A stretch of DNA of 9,031 nt from an uncultured Clostridia bacterium. GTDB taxonomy: Bacteria; Bacillota; Clostridia; Christensenellales; Borkfalkiaceae. The notes beneath the pieces are model-generated. The model searched no databases. It saw only the letters and a list, made by a program, of their open reading frames with translations, and was not told the DNA's origin. Positions 1 through 6,884 of this stretch are shown here, piece after piece (position 1 is the stretch's first letter; the number at the start of each line of letters is the position of its first letter). The translations under genes and the position numbers were made by a program. Location: contig CANREX010000055.1 of NCBI GenBank assembly GCA_947629735.1, positions 1 to 9,031 on the forward strand, in the 5' to 3' direction.

Positions 1-95
1 AAAGCGAGCACCGACCGCAGGGAGTTTACATAGACGTAAACGACCAAGGCGGCGCGGAGCTTGACACAGTATTGCGAAGTCTTATATGCGTTTAG
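1..95. other. Left-edge segment: open frame or dispersed repeat, truncated by the window
   Basis: On the plus strand a reading frame is open from the window edge (first full codon at 3) to a TAG at 93-95, giving about 30 codons that include VYIDVNDQGGAELD. The minus strand is also open over much of the segment, so the frame is not proof of coding. The DNA contains an inverted repeat, GTTTAC (24-29) with GTAAAC (36-41). It may be the C-terminus of a rightward gene whose body lies outside the window, or a copy of a dispersed intergenic repeat. I cannot choose between these from this sequence, and I assign no function. Confidence 0.25.
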
Positions 96-113
96 CGGGA
101 GCTTTGTAAAAGC

Positions 114-145
114 AGAGCCCCGAGACGAAAACGCCTCGGGGCTCT
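114..145 (-). terminator. Second (distal) hairpin terminator of the minus-strand operon
   Basis: A perfect 11-bp stem, AGAGCCCCGAG (114-124) with CTCGGGGCTCT (135-145), encloses a 10-nt loop that can add two more pairs. Read on the minus strand it is followed by GCTTTTAC, a short U-run. It lies about 14 nt beyond the proximal hairpin, so it would act as a back-up terminator for transcripts coming from the ATP-grasp gene. It could equally stop a rightward transcript entering from the left edge. Confidence 0.6.
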
Positions 146-159
146 CCCAATACACAAAA

Positions 160-185
160 GGCGGCGAGGTCAAAACCTCGCCGCC
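160..185 (-). terminator. Proximal, probably bidirectional intrinsic terminator after the ATP-grasp gene
   Basis: A perfect 11-bp GC-rich stem, GGCGGCGAGGT (160-170) with ACCTCGCCGCC (175-185), has a 4-nt loop. It begins 16 nt after the ATP-grasp stop codon. On the minus strand it is followed by TTTTGTGT; on the plus strand by CTATTTTTT (186-194), which is the better U-tract. It can therefore terminate the leftward operon and anything arriving rightward from the window edge. Confidence 0.75.
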
Positions 186-201
186 CTATTTTTTCCATCA
201 A

Positions 202-1383
202 TCAAGCGGTAATCTCATAGAAGAAATCCCGCATCCTCTCCTCATCTTTAAACGCAGCGATAAACATAGTGTCGCCCATCGCGCCCGCGAGAACTTTGGG
301 AACGCGCCCAATCATCTTTATTTCGCCGCGGAATTTATCGATAATTTCCTGCTCGCCGAATGTAAATTGTTTTCCGTCGCGCCTGCCCGCAAACGCGCAG
401 AAAAATCTCTCGCCGGGCTGCAAATCCGTCTTGCCGAACGCTATCATGTCCGCCCACACCTTGTAGACGTCAATCGAATTGGCGTAATTCATCATGTCGG
501 GGGATATCCCGCCCGAGGGGCGCATGTTGACTTCCAGCGCGACGATTTCGCCCTTCTTGCCGATATGCTGGTTGCGGGTGAGGCGGAAGAACTCGAAGTG
601 TATAAACCTGCTCTTTACGCCGAACGCCTTCAACGTCTTTCTGCCCGCGGAGCGAACGTCGTCGGGGAGCTCGTTGCGGATATAGAACATGCTGTTTTCG
701 CCGTTGTTGACGACGTCCATCAGCGACAGCGGGGTGACGTTGCCCGTCTCGAAAATGGGGTTGCCCGCGCCGTCCACTATCGCGTCGTAGGAATTGACCT
801 CGCCGTAGATATACTCCTCCATGATGTATTTTTCCGCGCCCTTGTTCTTGAAGAAGTCCTTCAAATCCCCGTCGTTATCGAGCTTGTAGGTGAAGTTCGC
901 GCCGACGCCGTTGTCGGGCTTGACCACCACGGGATAGCCCACCTTTTGTATGAACTTTTTGCACGCTGCGGGCGAAGTGGCAAGGCAGTAGCGCGCCGTC
1001 TTGACCCCCGCCTTTTGATAGTAGGACTTCATCTTTGACTTAAACTTGACCTTGGGCATGTCCTTTGTTTGGAAGCCCGAGGTTATATTGAACTCCGTGC
1101 GCAGGCGCGCGTCCTGTTCGAGCCAATACTCGTTGTTGCTTTCCAGCCAATCAATCTTGCCGTAGCGGAATGTGTAGAACGCCACCGCGCGGAACACTTC
1201 GTCGTAGTCTTTTAGCGAAGAAACTTTATAATATTCCGTGAGGCTCGCCTTCAATCCGTCGGAGAGATTGAAATAGTCGCTGTCGCCTATGCCGAGAACA
1301 TTGAACCCGTTGTTCTTCAATTCACGGCAAAACCGCCAATAATTGTCGGGAAAATTGGGTGAAATAAAGATAAAGTTTTTCAT
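202..1383 (-). CDS. ATP-grasp domain carboxylate ligase (carboxylate-amine ligase type)
   Basis: A 393-residue protein of the ATP-grasp superfamily, which activates a carboxylate as acyl-phosphate with ATP and joins it to an amine or thiol. Visible features: an N-terminal pre-ATP-grasp half (residues 1-110, beginning KNFIFISPNFP); the ATP-binding segment YPVVVKPDNGVGA (150-162, likely ATP lysine K155); the strand IMEEYIYGEVNSYD (187-200); and the metal-binding end IHFEFF (261-266) plus EVNMRPSGG (283-291, with E284 and N286). There is no signal peptide or membrane segment, so it is cytoplasmic. The start at 1383 is chosen because AGAGGTG sits 4 nt upstream; an in-frame ATG at 1419 lacks a ribosome site. 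It is the last gene of the leftward set, 161 nt after the esterase gene. The general shape recalls amino-acid ligases such as BacD or carnosine synthase, but the substrate cannot be read from the sequence. Confidence 0.85.
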   Translation of the reverse strand: MKNFIFISPNFPDNYWRFCRELKNNGFNVLGIGDSDYFNLSDGLKASLTEYYKVSSLKDYDEVFRAVAFYTFRYGKIDWLESNNEYWLEQDARLRTEFNITSGFQTKDMPKVKFKSKMKSYYQKAGVKTARYCLATSPAACKKFIQKVGYPVVVKPDNGVGANFTYKLDNDGDLKDFFKNKGAEKYIMEEYIYGEVNSYDAIVDGAGNPIFETGNVTPLSLMDVVNNGENSMFYIRNELPDDVRSAGRKTLKAFGVKSRFIHFEFFRLTRNQHIGKKGEIVALEVNMRPSGGISPDMMNYANSIDVYKVWADMIAFGKTDLQPGERFFCAFAGRRDGKQFTFGEQEIIDKFRGEIKMIGRVPKVLAGAMGDTMFIAAFKDEERMRDFFYEITA

Positions 1384-1544
1384 GTTACACCTCTGTAAAA
1401 ATATTCTTCGCCGCCGCATATTGCGGGGTCAATTTCTCTTGTAAGGTCAAATACACGCACCTTTCGCGCCTTGTGTGCGCGCTTTTCAATGCGCTTTGCG
1501 GGAATGATTTCCACGCGCCTTTCGCGCATTTTCGGCGCATGGTT
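1384..1544. repeat. 161-nt gap with an imperfect 16-bp direct repeat
   Basis: The gap between the esterase and ATP-grasp genes contains CACGCACCTTTCGCGC (1454-1469) and CACGCGCCTTTCGCGC (1512-1527), matching at 15 of 16 bases with a 58-bp offset. There is also a pair of GGTCAA (1427-1432 and 1445-1450), 18 bp apart, and a small stem CCGCA/TGCGG around 1414-1426. I see no convincing promoter (no paired -35 and -10 boxes) and no GC stem with a U-tract, so read-through from the esterase gene is the default view. Confidence 0.5.
1388..1394 (-). promoter_or_regulatory. Ribosome binding site fixing the ATP-grasp start
   Basis: On the minus strand AGAGGTG is followed by TAAC and ATG (1383-1381). 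This decides the start in favour of 1383 over an in-frame ATG 36 nt upstream. Confidence 0.75.
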
Positions 1545-2306
1545 TCAGTTGACGTCCCCGAAGCCCAAAACGGACATGAAGTAGGGAATTTCCTTTTCCC
1601 AGCTCGCCTCGTTGTGAGCGCCGCCCGGGGAAATGCGCGCGGTCACGTTGACGCCCTTTTCGCAAAGCGCTTTGAACGCCTCGGCAAACCGACTGCGCTG
1701 CCCTATGTGATTGCCGAATTCCTTTTCGCCGTAGTCCATGAACAGCACGCAGTCTTTCCCGTACTTTCCGCGCCTTACAAAGGGAGGCAACTCGCCGCCG
1801 CCCACCCAAAGGCTGGGGGAAAGCGCCGCGCCGCCGCGGAAATAATCGCCGTACGCCGCGAGGGCGTATATAGTCATCAGCCCGCCCATGGAGCTGCCCG
1901 CGATATATGTGTTTTCCCTTTCGGGCAGGGTGGGGAAATTCCCGTCGATAAAGGACTTGAACTCGCCGCACAGCCAATCCATGTACTTCTTGCCCCGCCC
2001 GACGACGTGCCTGCCGTGGAATTCGAAGGGCACGGGGGAATATTCCGAAAGCCGCATGTCGCCCTCGTGGTTGCACTCCACCGCGGCGATAATCACCTGC
2101 GCGGAATGGGCGTCGAGGTAATCTTCCAGCCCCCAGCACTTGCCGTACGTCGCCTCCTCGTCGGTGAAGAGGTTGTGCCCGTCGAACATATATATGACGG
2201 GATATCGCCTGTCTCCGCTCTCATAGCCGCGGGGGAGATAGACGTAATACGTCCTCTCCTTATCCTTTGTTATCGGGCTGATTTTTATCCGACCGCGCAC
2301 GACCAT
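1545..2306 (-). CDS. Putative esterase, alpha/beta hydrolase of the esterase D / enterochelin esterase family
   Basis: A 253-residue serine hydrolase resembling the putative-esterase family (PF00756 type), whose members cleave acyl esters, for example feruloyl or acetyl esters of sugars, or siderophore esters. Seen in the sequence: an N-terminal region typical of the family (YVYLPRGYES then YPVIYMFDGHNLF, 21-47); the nucleophile elbow GSSMGG (137-142, Ser139); LSPSLW (162-167); FMDYGEKE (189-196), which carries the likely acid; and GGAHNEASW (228-236) with catalytic His231. There is no signal peptide, so the product is cytoplasmic. The ATG lies 4 nt after the stop of the upstream hydrolase gene (TGA-GCGT-ATG), indicating translational coupling; the upstream sequence AGGCAGG is only a weak ribosome site. 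The exact substrate is unknown. Confidence 0.87.
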   Translation of the reverse strand: MVVRGRIKISPITKDKERTYYVYLPRGYESGDRRYPVIYMFDGHNLFTDEEATYGKCWGLEDYLDAHSAQVIIAAVECNHEGDMRLSEYSPVPFEFHGRHVVGRGKKYMDWLCGEFKSFIDGNFPTLPERENTYIAGSSMGGLMTIYALAAYGDYFRGGAALSPSLWVGGGELPPFVRRGKYGKDCVLFMDYGEKEFGNHIGQRSRFAEAFKALCEKGVNVTARISPGGAHNEASWEKEIPYFMSVLGFGDVN

Positions 2307-2310
2307 ACGC

Positions 2311-3234
2311 TCAAAGACCTGCCTTCTCCGTTATAAAATTCAAGATGTCCTCGCGTACCTGAGGCGCACAGTCGTCGTTTAAAATCTCATGGCGGCAACC
2401 GTTGTAAAAGGTAAGGGAGACGTCCTCCGCGCCCGCCTTTATATAGCGGGAATACACCTTTTTAACGCCCTTGGAATAGTCGCCGACGGGGTCGTCCGAA
2501 CCCGCCGCGAGAAATATCGGCAGCTTTTTATCGACGTTTGCGAACGCCCGCCCCGAGCACGCCGCGCCGAGAACGGAGAACAGCCCGTAAAAGGCGTTGC
2601 ACGTGAACGTTATACCGCAAAGCGGGTCGGCAATGTACCTGTCTACGTTCCCGCAATCGCGCGAGAGCCAATCGAACGAAGTGCGGTTTTCAAACTTCTT
2701 GTTGTACGCGCCGAACGCTAGCTTATCTATAAAGCCGCTCCTGTGCCGCCAACCCTTGAACGCCGCGACGAGCCTCGTCGCGAGCTTTGCCGAACCCGTC
2801 GTGAACGCGCTCTTATAGCCCGTTCCCATCACTATCGCCCCCGCGAGCTCGCCGCCGTAGAGCGAGATATATTTCCTGCAAAAAAACGATCCCATAGAGT
2901 GCCCCATCACGAAATAGGGCGCGGATTCGTATCTGGGCTTGACTATCTCCGTCAGTGCGCGTATGTCGGCGAGAACGGTCGCGTAGCCCTTCTTATCGGC
3001 AAAGTAGCCGTAGGAGTTTTCGTCCGCCACCGACTTGCCGTGCCCGAGGTGATCTTCCGCGCACACGGTGACGCCGAACCCGTTGAGATATTGCGCCAGC
3101 GGGGCGTATCTTTCGGCATACTCAGCCATGCCGTGAATAATCTGCAAAACCGCCTTGGTTTCGCCTTCGGCTTGCCATATGCACGCATGTATCGTGGTTT
3201 TTCCGTCGGTAGACGGGTAGTAAATATCCTGCAT
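2311..3234 (-). CDS. Alpha/beta hydrolase, monoacylglycerol lipase / lysophospholipase-like
   Basis: A 307-residue hydrolase of the Hydrolase_4 (serine aminopeptidase S33-like) group, which includes monoacylglycerol lipases and lysophospholipases. Motifs in order: oxyanion region IIHGMAEYAERY (32-43); the family signature DHLGHGKS (61-68); the nucleophile elbow GHSMG (111-115, Ser113); the acid in GSDDPVGD (245-252, probably Asp248); and the histidine in RHEILND (281-287, His282). The length is usual for the family. A lid-like middle portion covers about 140-235. No signal peptide or membrane helix is seen. I start it at 3234 because AAAGAGGT lies 5 nt upstream; an in-frame ATG at 3288 would add 18 residues that do not look like part of the fold. 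It is the third gene of the leftward set and is coupled to the next esterase gene. The natural ester is unknown. Confidence 0.86.
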   Translation of the reverse strand: MQDIYYPSTDGKTTIHACIWQAEGETKAVLQIIHGMAEYAERYAPLAQYLNGFGVTVCAEDHLGHGKSVADENSYGYFADKKGYATVLADIRALTEIVKPRYESAPYFVMGHSMGSFFCRKYISLYGGELAGAIVMGTGYKSAFTTGSAKLATRLVAAFKGWRHRSGFIDKLAFGAYNKKFENRTSFDWLSRDCGNVDRYIADPLCGITFTCNAFYGLFSVLGAACSGRAFANVDKKLPIFLAAGSDDPVGDYSKGVKKVYSRYIKAGAEDVSLTFYNGCRHEILNDDCAPQVREDILNFITEKAGL

Positions 3235-3239
3235 TTTCG

Positions 3240-3247
3240 ACCTCTTT
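3240..3247 (-). promoter_or_regulatory. Ribosome binding site fixing the lipase-like gene start
   Basis: On the minus strand AAAGAGGT stands 5 nt before the ATG at 3234-3232. It decides against the upstream in-frame ATG at 3288. Confidence 0.75.
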
Positions 3248-3299
3248 ATAAAATTTTCCTCGGCGGATATCGCCGCGCACGCGCGCAATCCCGCTTTGC

Positions 3300-3351
3300 A
3301 AACGCCGTGTAAATTCCGCTTAACGCTGCTTAAACGCCGTGTAAATTCCGC
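3300..3351. repeat. Perfect 20-bp direct repeat in the gap between the SGNH esterase and lipase-like genes
   Basis: The unit AAACGCCGTGTAAATTCCGC occurs at 3300-3319 and again at 3332-3351, separated by 12 nt, so the period is 32 bp. The whole gap (3235-3360) is 126 nt. On the minus strand each copy contains TTTACA, a -35-like hexamer, but no matching -10 box lies about 17 nt downstream of either. A short stem CGGCG/CGCCG (3261-3275) is also present. No U-tract terminator is seen. Confidence 0.8.
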
Positions 3352-3360
3352 GCCGAAAGT

Positions 3361-4518
3361 TTATTTCCCTCGCCCATTTAAGACGGCGCGGTAAGCCTCG
3401 TCCGCCATTATTTTATAAGCCCTTTCGGAAGGGTGAAGATGATCTCCGCTGTCGTTTTCGGGGGCGAACGCAGATTTATCGCGCTCATCGCGCACAGCCT
3501 TGTCGAAGTCTATAACCCCAACGCCGTCGCCGAGGGCGCGCACAAGGCTGTTGAACCGCTCTTTCATCTCCTCTCGGAAGGGGGCGTAAGTGCGCCAGCC
3601 CTTTATTGGCAGAAGCGTGCCGACGTAGACTTTCAGCCCCAGCCCGCGCGCAATGGCGACGTACTCCTTTATCCCGTCGAAAAGCTGTTCCACGGTGGGC
3701 AAATCGCTCATCGGGCGGAAGGGGTTGACGTCCACGCCGACGGGGTGAATTATGTCGTTTATACCCTGTTGAATGATGACGCTCTCCGCGCCGCTAACCG
3801 AGGAAAGCTCCCGCGCGAAGCGGTTGCGCCCGCACAGCCCGTAGCTTTCATAAGTTATGCACTTGTATTCCCTTAAAACGCGCGTGCCGCTCGCGGCGCG
3901 CCTGACCACCGCCGTCGAACAGCCCGCTCCGTCCATGAAGTCGAGGGCGAGGAAGTCTGGATAGCTCTGCGCGGTTATGCTGTCGCCGTAGCAGACGACG
4001 CAGCGATTGTTGTCGTCGGTGAATAAATCCACGCCCGACAAAAAGTAAAAAATATCGGTAGATCGGGTATAGTTGAGGGGCAATACGGGCGAAAGGCACT
4101 GATTGCCCACCGAAAAATAGCCTTTTGAAAGCGGTCCCGTGACGGTCACGGCGGAACGCATCAAAGTAAAGCCGCCGAGATAAAAGCTCACCGCAAGAGT
4201 AGAGCCCGCCGCCACGTCCAAGTAGATTTCGTCCGAAAATATCTCCTCGCCCGCGGCGATTTCAACGTACTCCTTCCCGCCGAACAGCGCTATCTTTGCG
4301 TCCTTGGGGAATATCTCCCGCTCCCCCGCGGAACGGGCTACCGTCACGCAGTCCAGCCTTACGCTCTCCGTGCCGCAGAAGTTGGAAAAGTGCAGCCGCA
4401 CCCTGCTCCCGCCGAACGCGCATTTCACGGGGTAGCGCAAGGTGACGTCCTTTGCGTAAGTTTCCGCCCGCCGCTCGGCGATTGATATGGCGTTGCCCCA
4501 TGCGGTCACCCACTTCAT
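3361..4518 (-). CDS. SGNH/GDSL hydrolase (esterase) with N-terminal beta domain
   Basis: A 385-residue SGNH-family esterase, likely removing acyl groups (acetyl or longer) from carbohydrate or other small substrates. The catalytic blocks are all visible: block I VVCYGDSIT (174-182, Ser180), block II RRAASGTRV (206-214, Gly211), block III QQGINDI (250-256, Gly252 and Asn254) and block V SGDHLHPSERAY (357-368, Asp359 and His362). The first ~165 residues form an extra domain, probably a beta-sandwich, with RVRLHFSNFCG (39-49), a segment shared with several carbohydrate-linked SGNH esterases. There is no signal peptide, so it is cytoplasmic. The start ATG overlaps the GH3 stop in ATGA, with AAGAGGA (4528-4522) just upstream inside the GH3 gene. 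This gives tight translational coupling and argues that the two enzymes act on the same compound. An in-frame ATG at 4650 was rejected because it lies deep inside the GH3 gene. Confidence 0.88.
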   Translation of the reverse strand: MKWVTAWGNAISIAERRAETYAKDVTLRYPVKCAFGGSRVRLHFSNFCGTESVRLDCVTVARSAGEREIFPKDAKIALFGGKEYVEIAAGEEIFSDEIYLDVAAGSTLAVSFYLGGFTLMRSAVTVTGPLSKGYFSVGNQCLSPVLPLNYTRSTDIFYFLSGVDLFTDDNNRCVVCYGDSITAQSYPDFLALDFMDGAGCSTAVVRRAASGTRVLREYKCITYESYGLCGRNRFARELSSVSGAESVIIQQGINDIIHPVGVDVNPFRPMSDLPTVEQLFDGIKEYVAIARGLGLKVYVGTLLPIKGWRTYAPFREEMKERFNSLVRALGDGVGVIDFDKAVRDERDKSAFAPENDSGDHLHPSERAYKIMADEAYRAVLNGRGK

Positions 4519-6854
4519 TTGTCCTCTTCGTCCTTTTTGAGAAATTGCTTCAAGCCCTTGAAGAATTTGCCGTTGCACGCCTCGAAGAAACCTTCCGCGC
4601 GCGAGGGCGAAAGCTCCATGAACTGCATCAGAGAGCGGGTGCACATCCACTCCAAGGAAGCCGCCTTGGCTTTATCCCGCGAGTGTGTGTTGAAGCGCGC
4701 GATAAGCCCGAATATTTTGCCCAAAAGCCCCTTGCAGTGTATGAGCTCGGGCACGGGGGTATCGTAAGTCGCTATAACCCTCTTGCCCTCGCCGCCGGGA
4801 ATATCCGACGAAGTGATATGGCTCAAAAAATAGCTCTCGAAATCTATCTTTTCGCCCTCGTCGCCGCAGTACGCGCAGCCCTCGGGGAGGTTTTCTTCCG
4901 TGATCTCCACCGCGCCGTAGTGGTACGCCCTGAGGCTGTCCAAATTGAGGGTGACTTCGTATCTGCCGCCCGCTTCCCACCTGTGCGTCGATCCGTTCCA
5001 CCTGCGGAATGAATAGCCGTCGAAGGGCAGGAACACTTCCCGCTCTTCCCCCGCATGCAGGAATATCTTTTTGAATAATTTCAGCTCCGACGGGCTGTCT
5101 TTGAGCGCCCGCGCGAGCGATTTCACATAGACCTGTATTACCGTCGCGCCGTCCGCCTCGCCCTTGTTGACGACGGTGAACTTCACGCCCTCCCGCGACA
5201 CGCTCCCCTTGCGTATAGCGAACGTCGTGTAGCTGAGCCCGTAGCCGAAGGGGTATTTTACGGGCACGTCGAACGTGTTGTAGTATTTGTAGCCGACGTA
5301 TATGCCCTCCGCGTAGTCCTCCTTGTAAGGCGACGTGCCGTATACGGAAGAGCAGGGGCAATCGGCGTACTTCAACGGGAAACTTTCCGCAAGCCTGCCC
5401 GAGGGGTTGACTTCGCCCGTGAGTATCCTCGCGACGGCGCGCCCGCCGCTCTGCCCCGAAAGGTGAGCGAGCAGCAACGCGTTGGCGTATTCGTCCCAAT
5501 CGGTCTTAACCGCACTGCCGCAGCACAGCACCGCGACGACTTTTTTGCCGAGCGCCGCAACGCGCTTTAAAAGTTCTGTCTGGTTGCGGTTTATCTCTAT
5601 GTTGCTTCTGTCCACGCCTTCCACTTCCTGCCGCTCGGTCGTGCCGAGGCAGAAAATTATCGTATCCGCCCTCTTTGCGAGGGAAAGCGCCTGCCGCGCG
5701 AGAATTTCGTTGTTGCCGCCAAATCGCTTGTAGCCGCGCGCATATCCCACGTAATTCAGCCCGCTTTTTTCAATAGCCCCCAATATATTATCGAGCGAAC
5801 GGGGGTTGACTTCCGACGAGCCCGCGCCCTGATACCTCGGCGTCTTTGCCATATCGCCTATGACGGCGACCTTTTCCCTGTTGTCGAGTGGGAGAGTCCT
5901 GCGCTCGTTTTTCAAAAGCACCATGCTCTCTTCCGCGATCTTCTGGGCGAATTCGTCGTGCTCGGGAAAGCTGCACGGCTTGCGGAAAATCTCGTCGCAC
6001 CTGCGCGCAAAAGCGCAGATATTGCCGACCGCTTCGTCCACCTTCTTTTCGTCCAAGCTGCCGTTTTTGACCGCCTCTACCACCTCGGGCGCGGAGAGCT
6101 TGCACTCGGGCATTTCGAGGTCCGCCCCCGCTTCCAGCGCCGCCACCCTGTTATGACTGCCGCCCCAATCGGAGACCACCAATCCGTCGAACCCCCACTC
6201 GCCTCGGAGGACATCCGTCAAAAGAAATTTGTTCTGGTTGCAATATTCGCCGTTGAGCTTGTTGTATGCGGTCATGACTGCGCGCGCGCCGCCCTCTTTC
6301 ACGGCTATCTCGAAGTTGCTTAAATATGTCTCCCTGAGCGTCTGCTCGTCGGCGCGGCTGTCGCAATACATGCGGGCGTATTCCCTGCTGTTGAGCGCAA
6401 AATGCTTCAAGCACGCCGTCACGTTCTTTGACTGCACGCCGCGCGTGAACGCCGCCGCCATCTTGCCGGAAAGGTAGCTGTCCTCGGAATAATACTCGAA
6501 ATTCCTGCCGCACAGCGGGCTGCGCTTGACGTTAAGCCCCGGGCCCAACACCATGCCGACGCCGTATACTATCGCCTCTTCCGCTATGCGCTTGCCCATC
6601 TCGAAGCACAGCTCTTCGTCGAACGTGCTCGCCACCGCCGAAGCCGTGGGGAAACACGTCGCGGGATAGGAATTGCCTATCCCCAAATGGTTCGAGCCCT
6701 TATCCTGCACGCGCAGTCCGTGAGGTCCGTCGGATACCTTTATCGAAGAGAGCCCTATCTCCGCGCAGGGCTTCGTATGCCAGAAACCCTCGCCCGTCAA
6801 AAGCTCTGCTTTTTTCTCTATATCAAGTTGTCTTATACCGTCTTTTTGTTTCAT
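4515..6854 (-). CDS. Glycoside hydrolase family 3 beta-glycosidase (cytoplasmic) with C-terminal extension
   Basis: A 779-residue GH3 enzyme, which removes terminal beta-linked sugars with retention. Domain order: TIM-barrel part (about 15-295) with SDGPHGLR (41-48), RNFEYYSEDSYLSG (117-130), the LKHF motif (149-152) and nucleophile Asp229 in VVSDWGG; second alpha/beta domain (about 305-545) with YQGAGSSEVNP (341-351) and EGVDR (412-416), where Glu412 is the likely acid/base; a fibronectin-III-like domain (about 555-650); then a ~125-residue tail that is not part of the standard fold and carries CAYC (660-663). No PA14 insert and no signal peptide are seen, so it would act on imported substrate. 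The ATG at 6854 has no strong ribosome site, but an in-frame stop 15 nt upstream excludes an earlier start and the next Met is at residue 86. It is the first gene behind the promoter at 6972-6944 and overlaps the SGNH gene by 4 nt. The sugar (glucose, xylose or other) cannot be told. Confidence 0.93.
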   Translation of the reverse strand: MKQKDGIRQLDIEKKAELLTGEGFWHTKPCAEIGLSSIKVSDGPHGLRVQDKGSNHLGIGNSYPATCFPTASAVASTFDEELCFEMGKRIAEEAIVYGVGMVLGPGLNVKRSPLCGRNFEYYSEDSYLSGKMAAAFTRGVQSKNVTACLKHFALNSREYARMYCDSRADEQTLRETYLSNFEIAVKEGGARAVMTAYNKLNGEYCNQNKFLLTDVLRGEWGFDGLVVSDWGGSHNRVAALEAGADLEMPECKLSAPEVVEAVKNGSLDEKKVDEAVGNICAFARRCDEIFRKPCSFPEHDEFAQKIAEESMVLLKNERRTLPLDNREKVAVIGDMAKTPRYQGAGSSEVNPRSLDNILGAIEKSGLNYVGYARGYKRFGGNNEILARQALSLAKRADTIIFCLGTTERQEVEGVDRSNIEINRNQTELLKRVAALGKKVVAVLCCGSAVKTDWDEYANALLLAHLSGQSGGRAVARILTGEVNPSGRLAESFPLKYADCPCSSVYGTSPYKEDYAEGIYVGYKYYNTFDVPVKYPFGYGLSYTTFAIRKGSVSREGVKFTVVNKGEADGATVIQVYVKSLARALKDSPSELKLFKKIFLHAGEEREVFLPFDGYSFRRWNGSTHRWEAGGRYEVTLNLDSLRAYHYGAVEITEENLPEGCAYCGDEGEKIDFESYFLSHITSSDIPGGEGKRVIATYDTPVPELIHCKGLLGKIFGLIARFNTHSRDKAKAASLEWMCTRSLMQFMELSPSRAEGFFEACNGKFFKGLKQFLKKDEEDK

Positions 6855-6859
6855 GCGTA

Positions 6860-6871
6860 AAACGACCGTTT
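6860..6871. promoter_or_regulatory. Small palindrome next to the GH3 start, possible operator
   Basis: AAACG (6860-6864) and CGTTT (6867-6871) form a 5-bp inverted repeat with a 2-nt centre, 6 nt upstream of the GH3 ATG, where a ribosome site would be expected. It resembles half-sites used by LacI-type sugar regulators, but the spacing is not a textbook match and such a short palindrome may be chance. Confidence 0.25.
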
Positions 6872-6884
6872 AAAAGTGATTTCC

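Noticed and set aside
61..1038. Long plus-strand open frame (325 codons) over the ATP-grasp gene
   Set aside because: It mirrors a clear ATP-grasp gene on the other strand, shows no domain, and has the Arg/Ala/Val-rich make-up of an antisense frame in GC-rich DNA.
1384..1450. Promoter for the ATP-grasp gene
   Set aside because: Two TTGACC words occur on the minus strand, but the only AT-rich -10 candidate (AATATT) is at the wrong distance from both.
1473..2336. Plus-strand open frame (287 codons) opposite the esterase gene
   Set aside because: The minus strand has a full catalytic triad and family motifs; this frame has none and lacks a ribosome site.
3235..3360. Promoter inside the gap before the lipase-like gene
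   Set aside because: Two TTTACA hexamers occur on the minus strand, but no -10-like hexamer lies 16-18 nt downstream of either.
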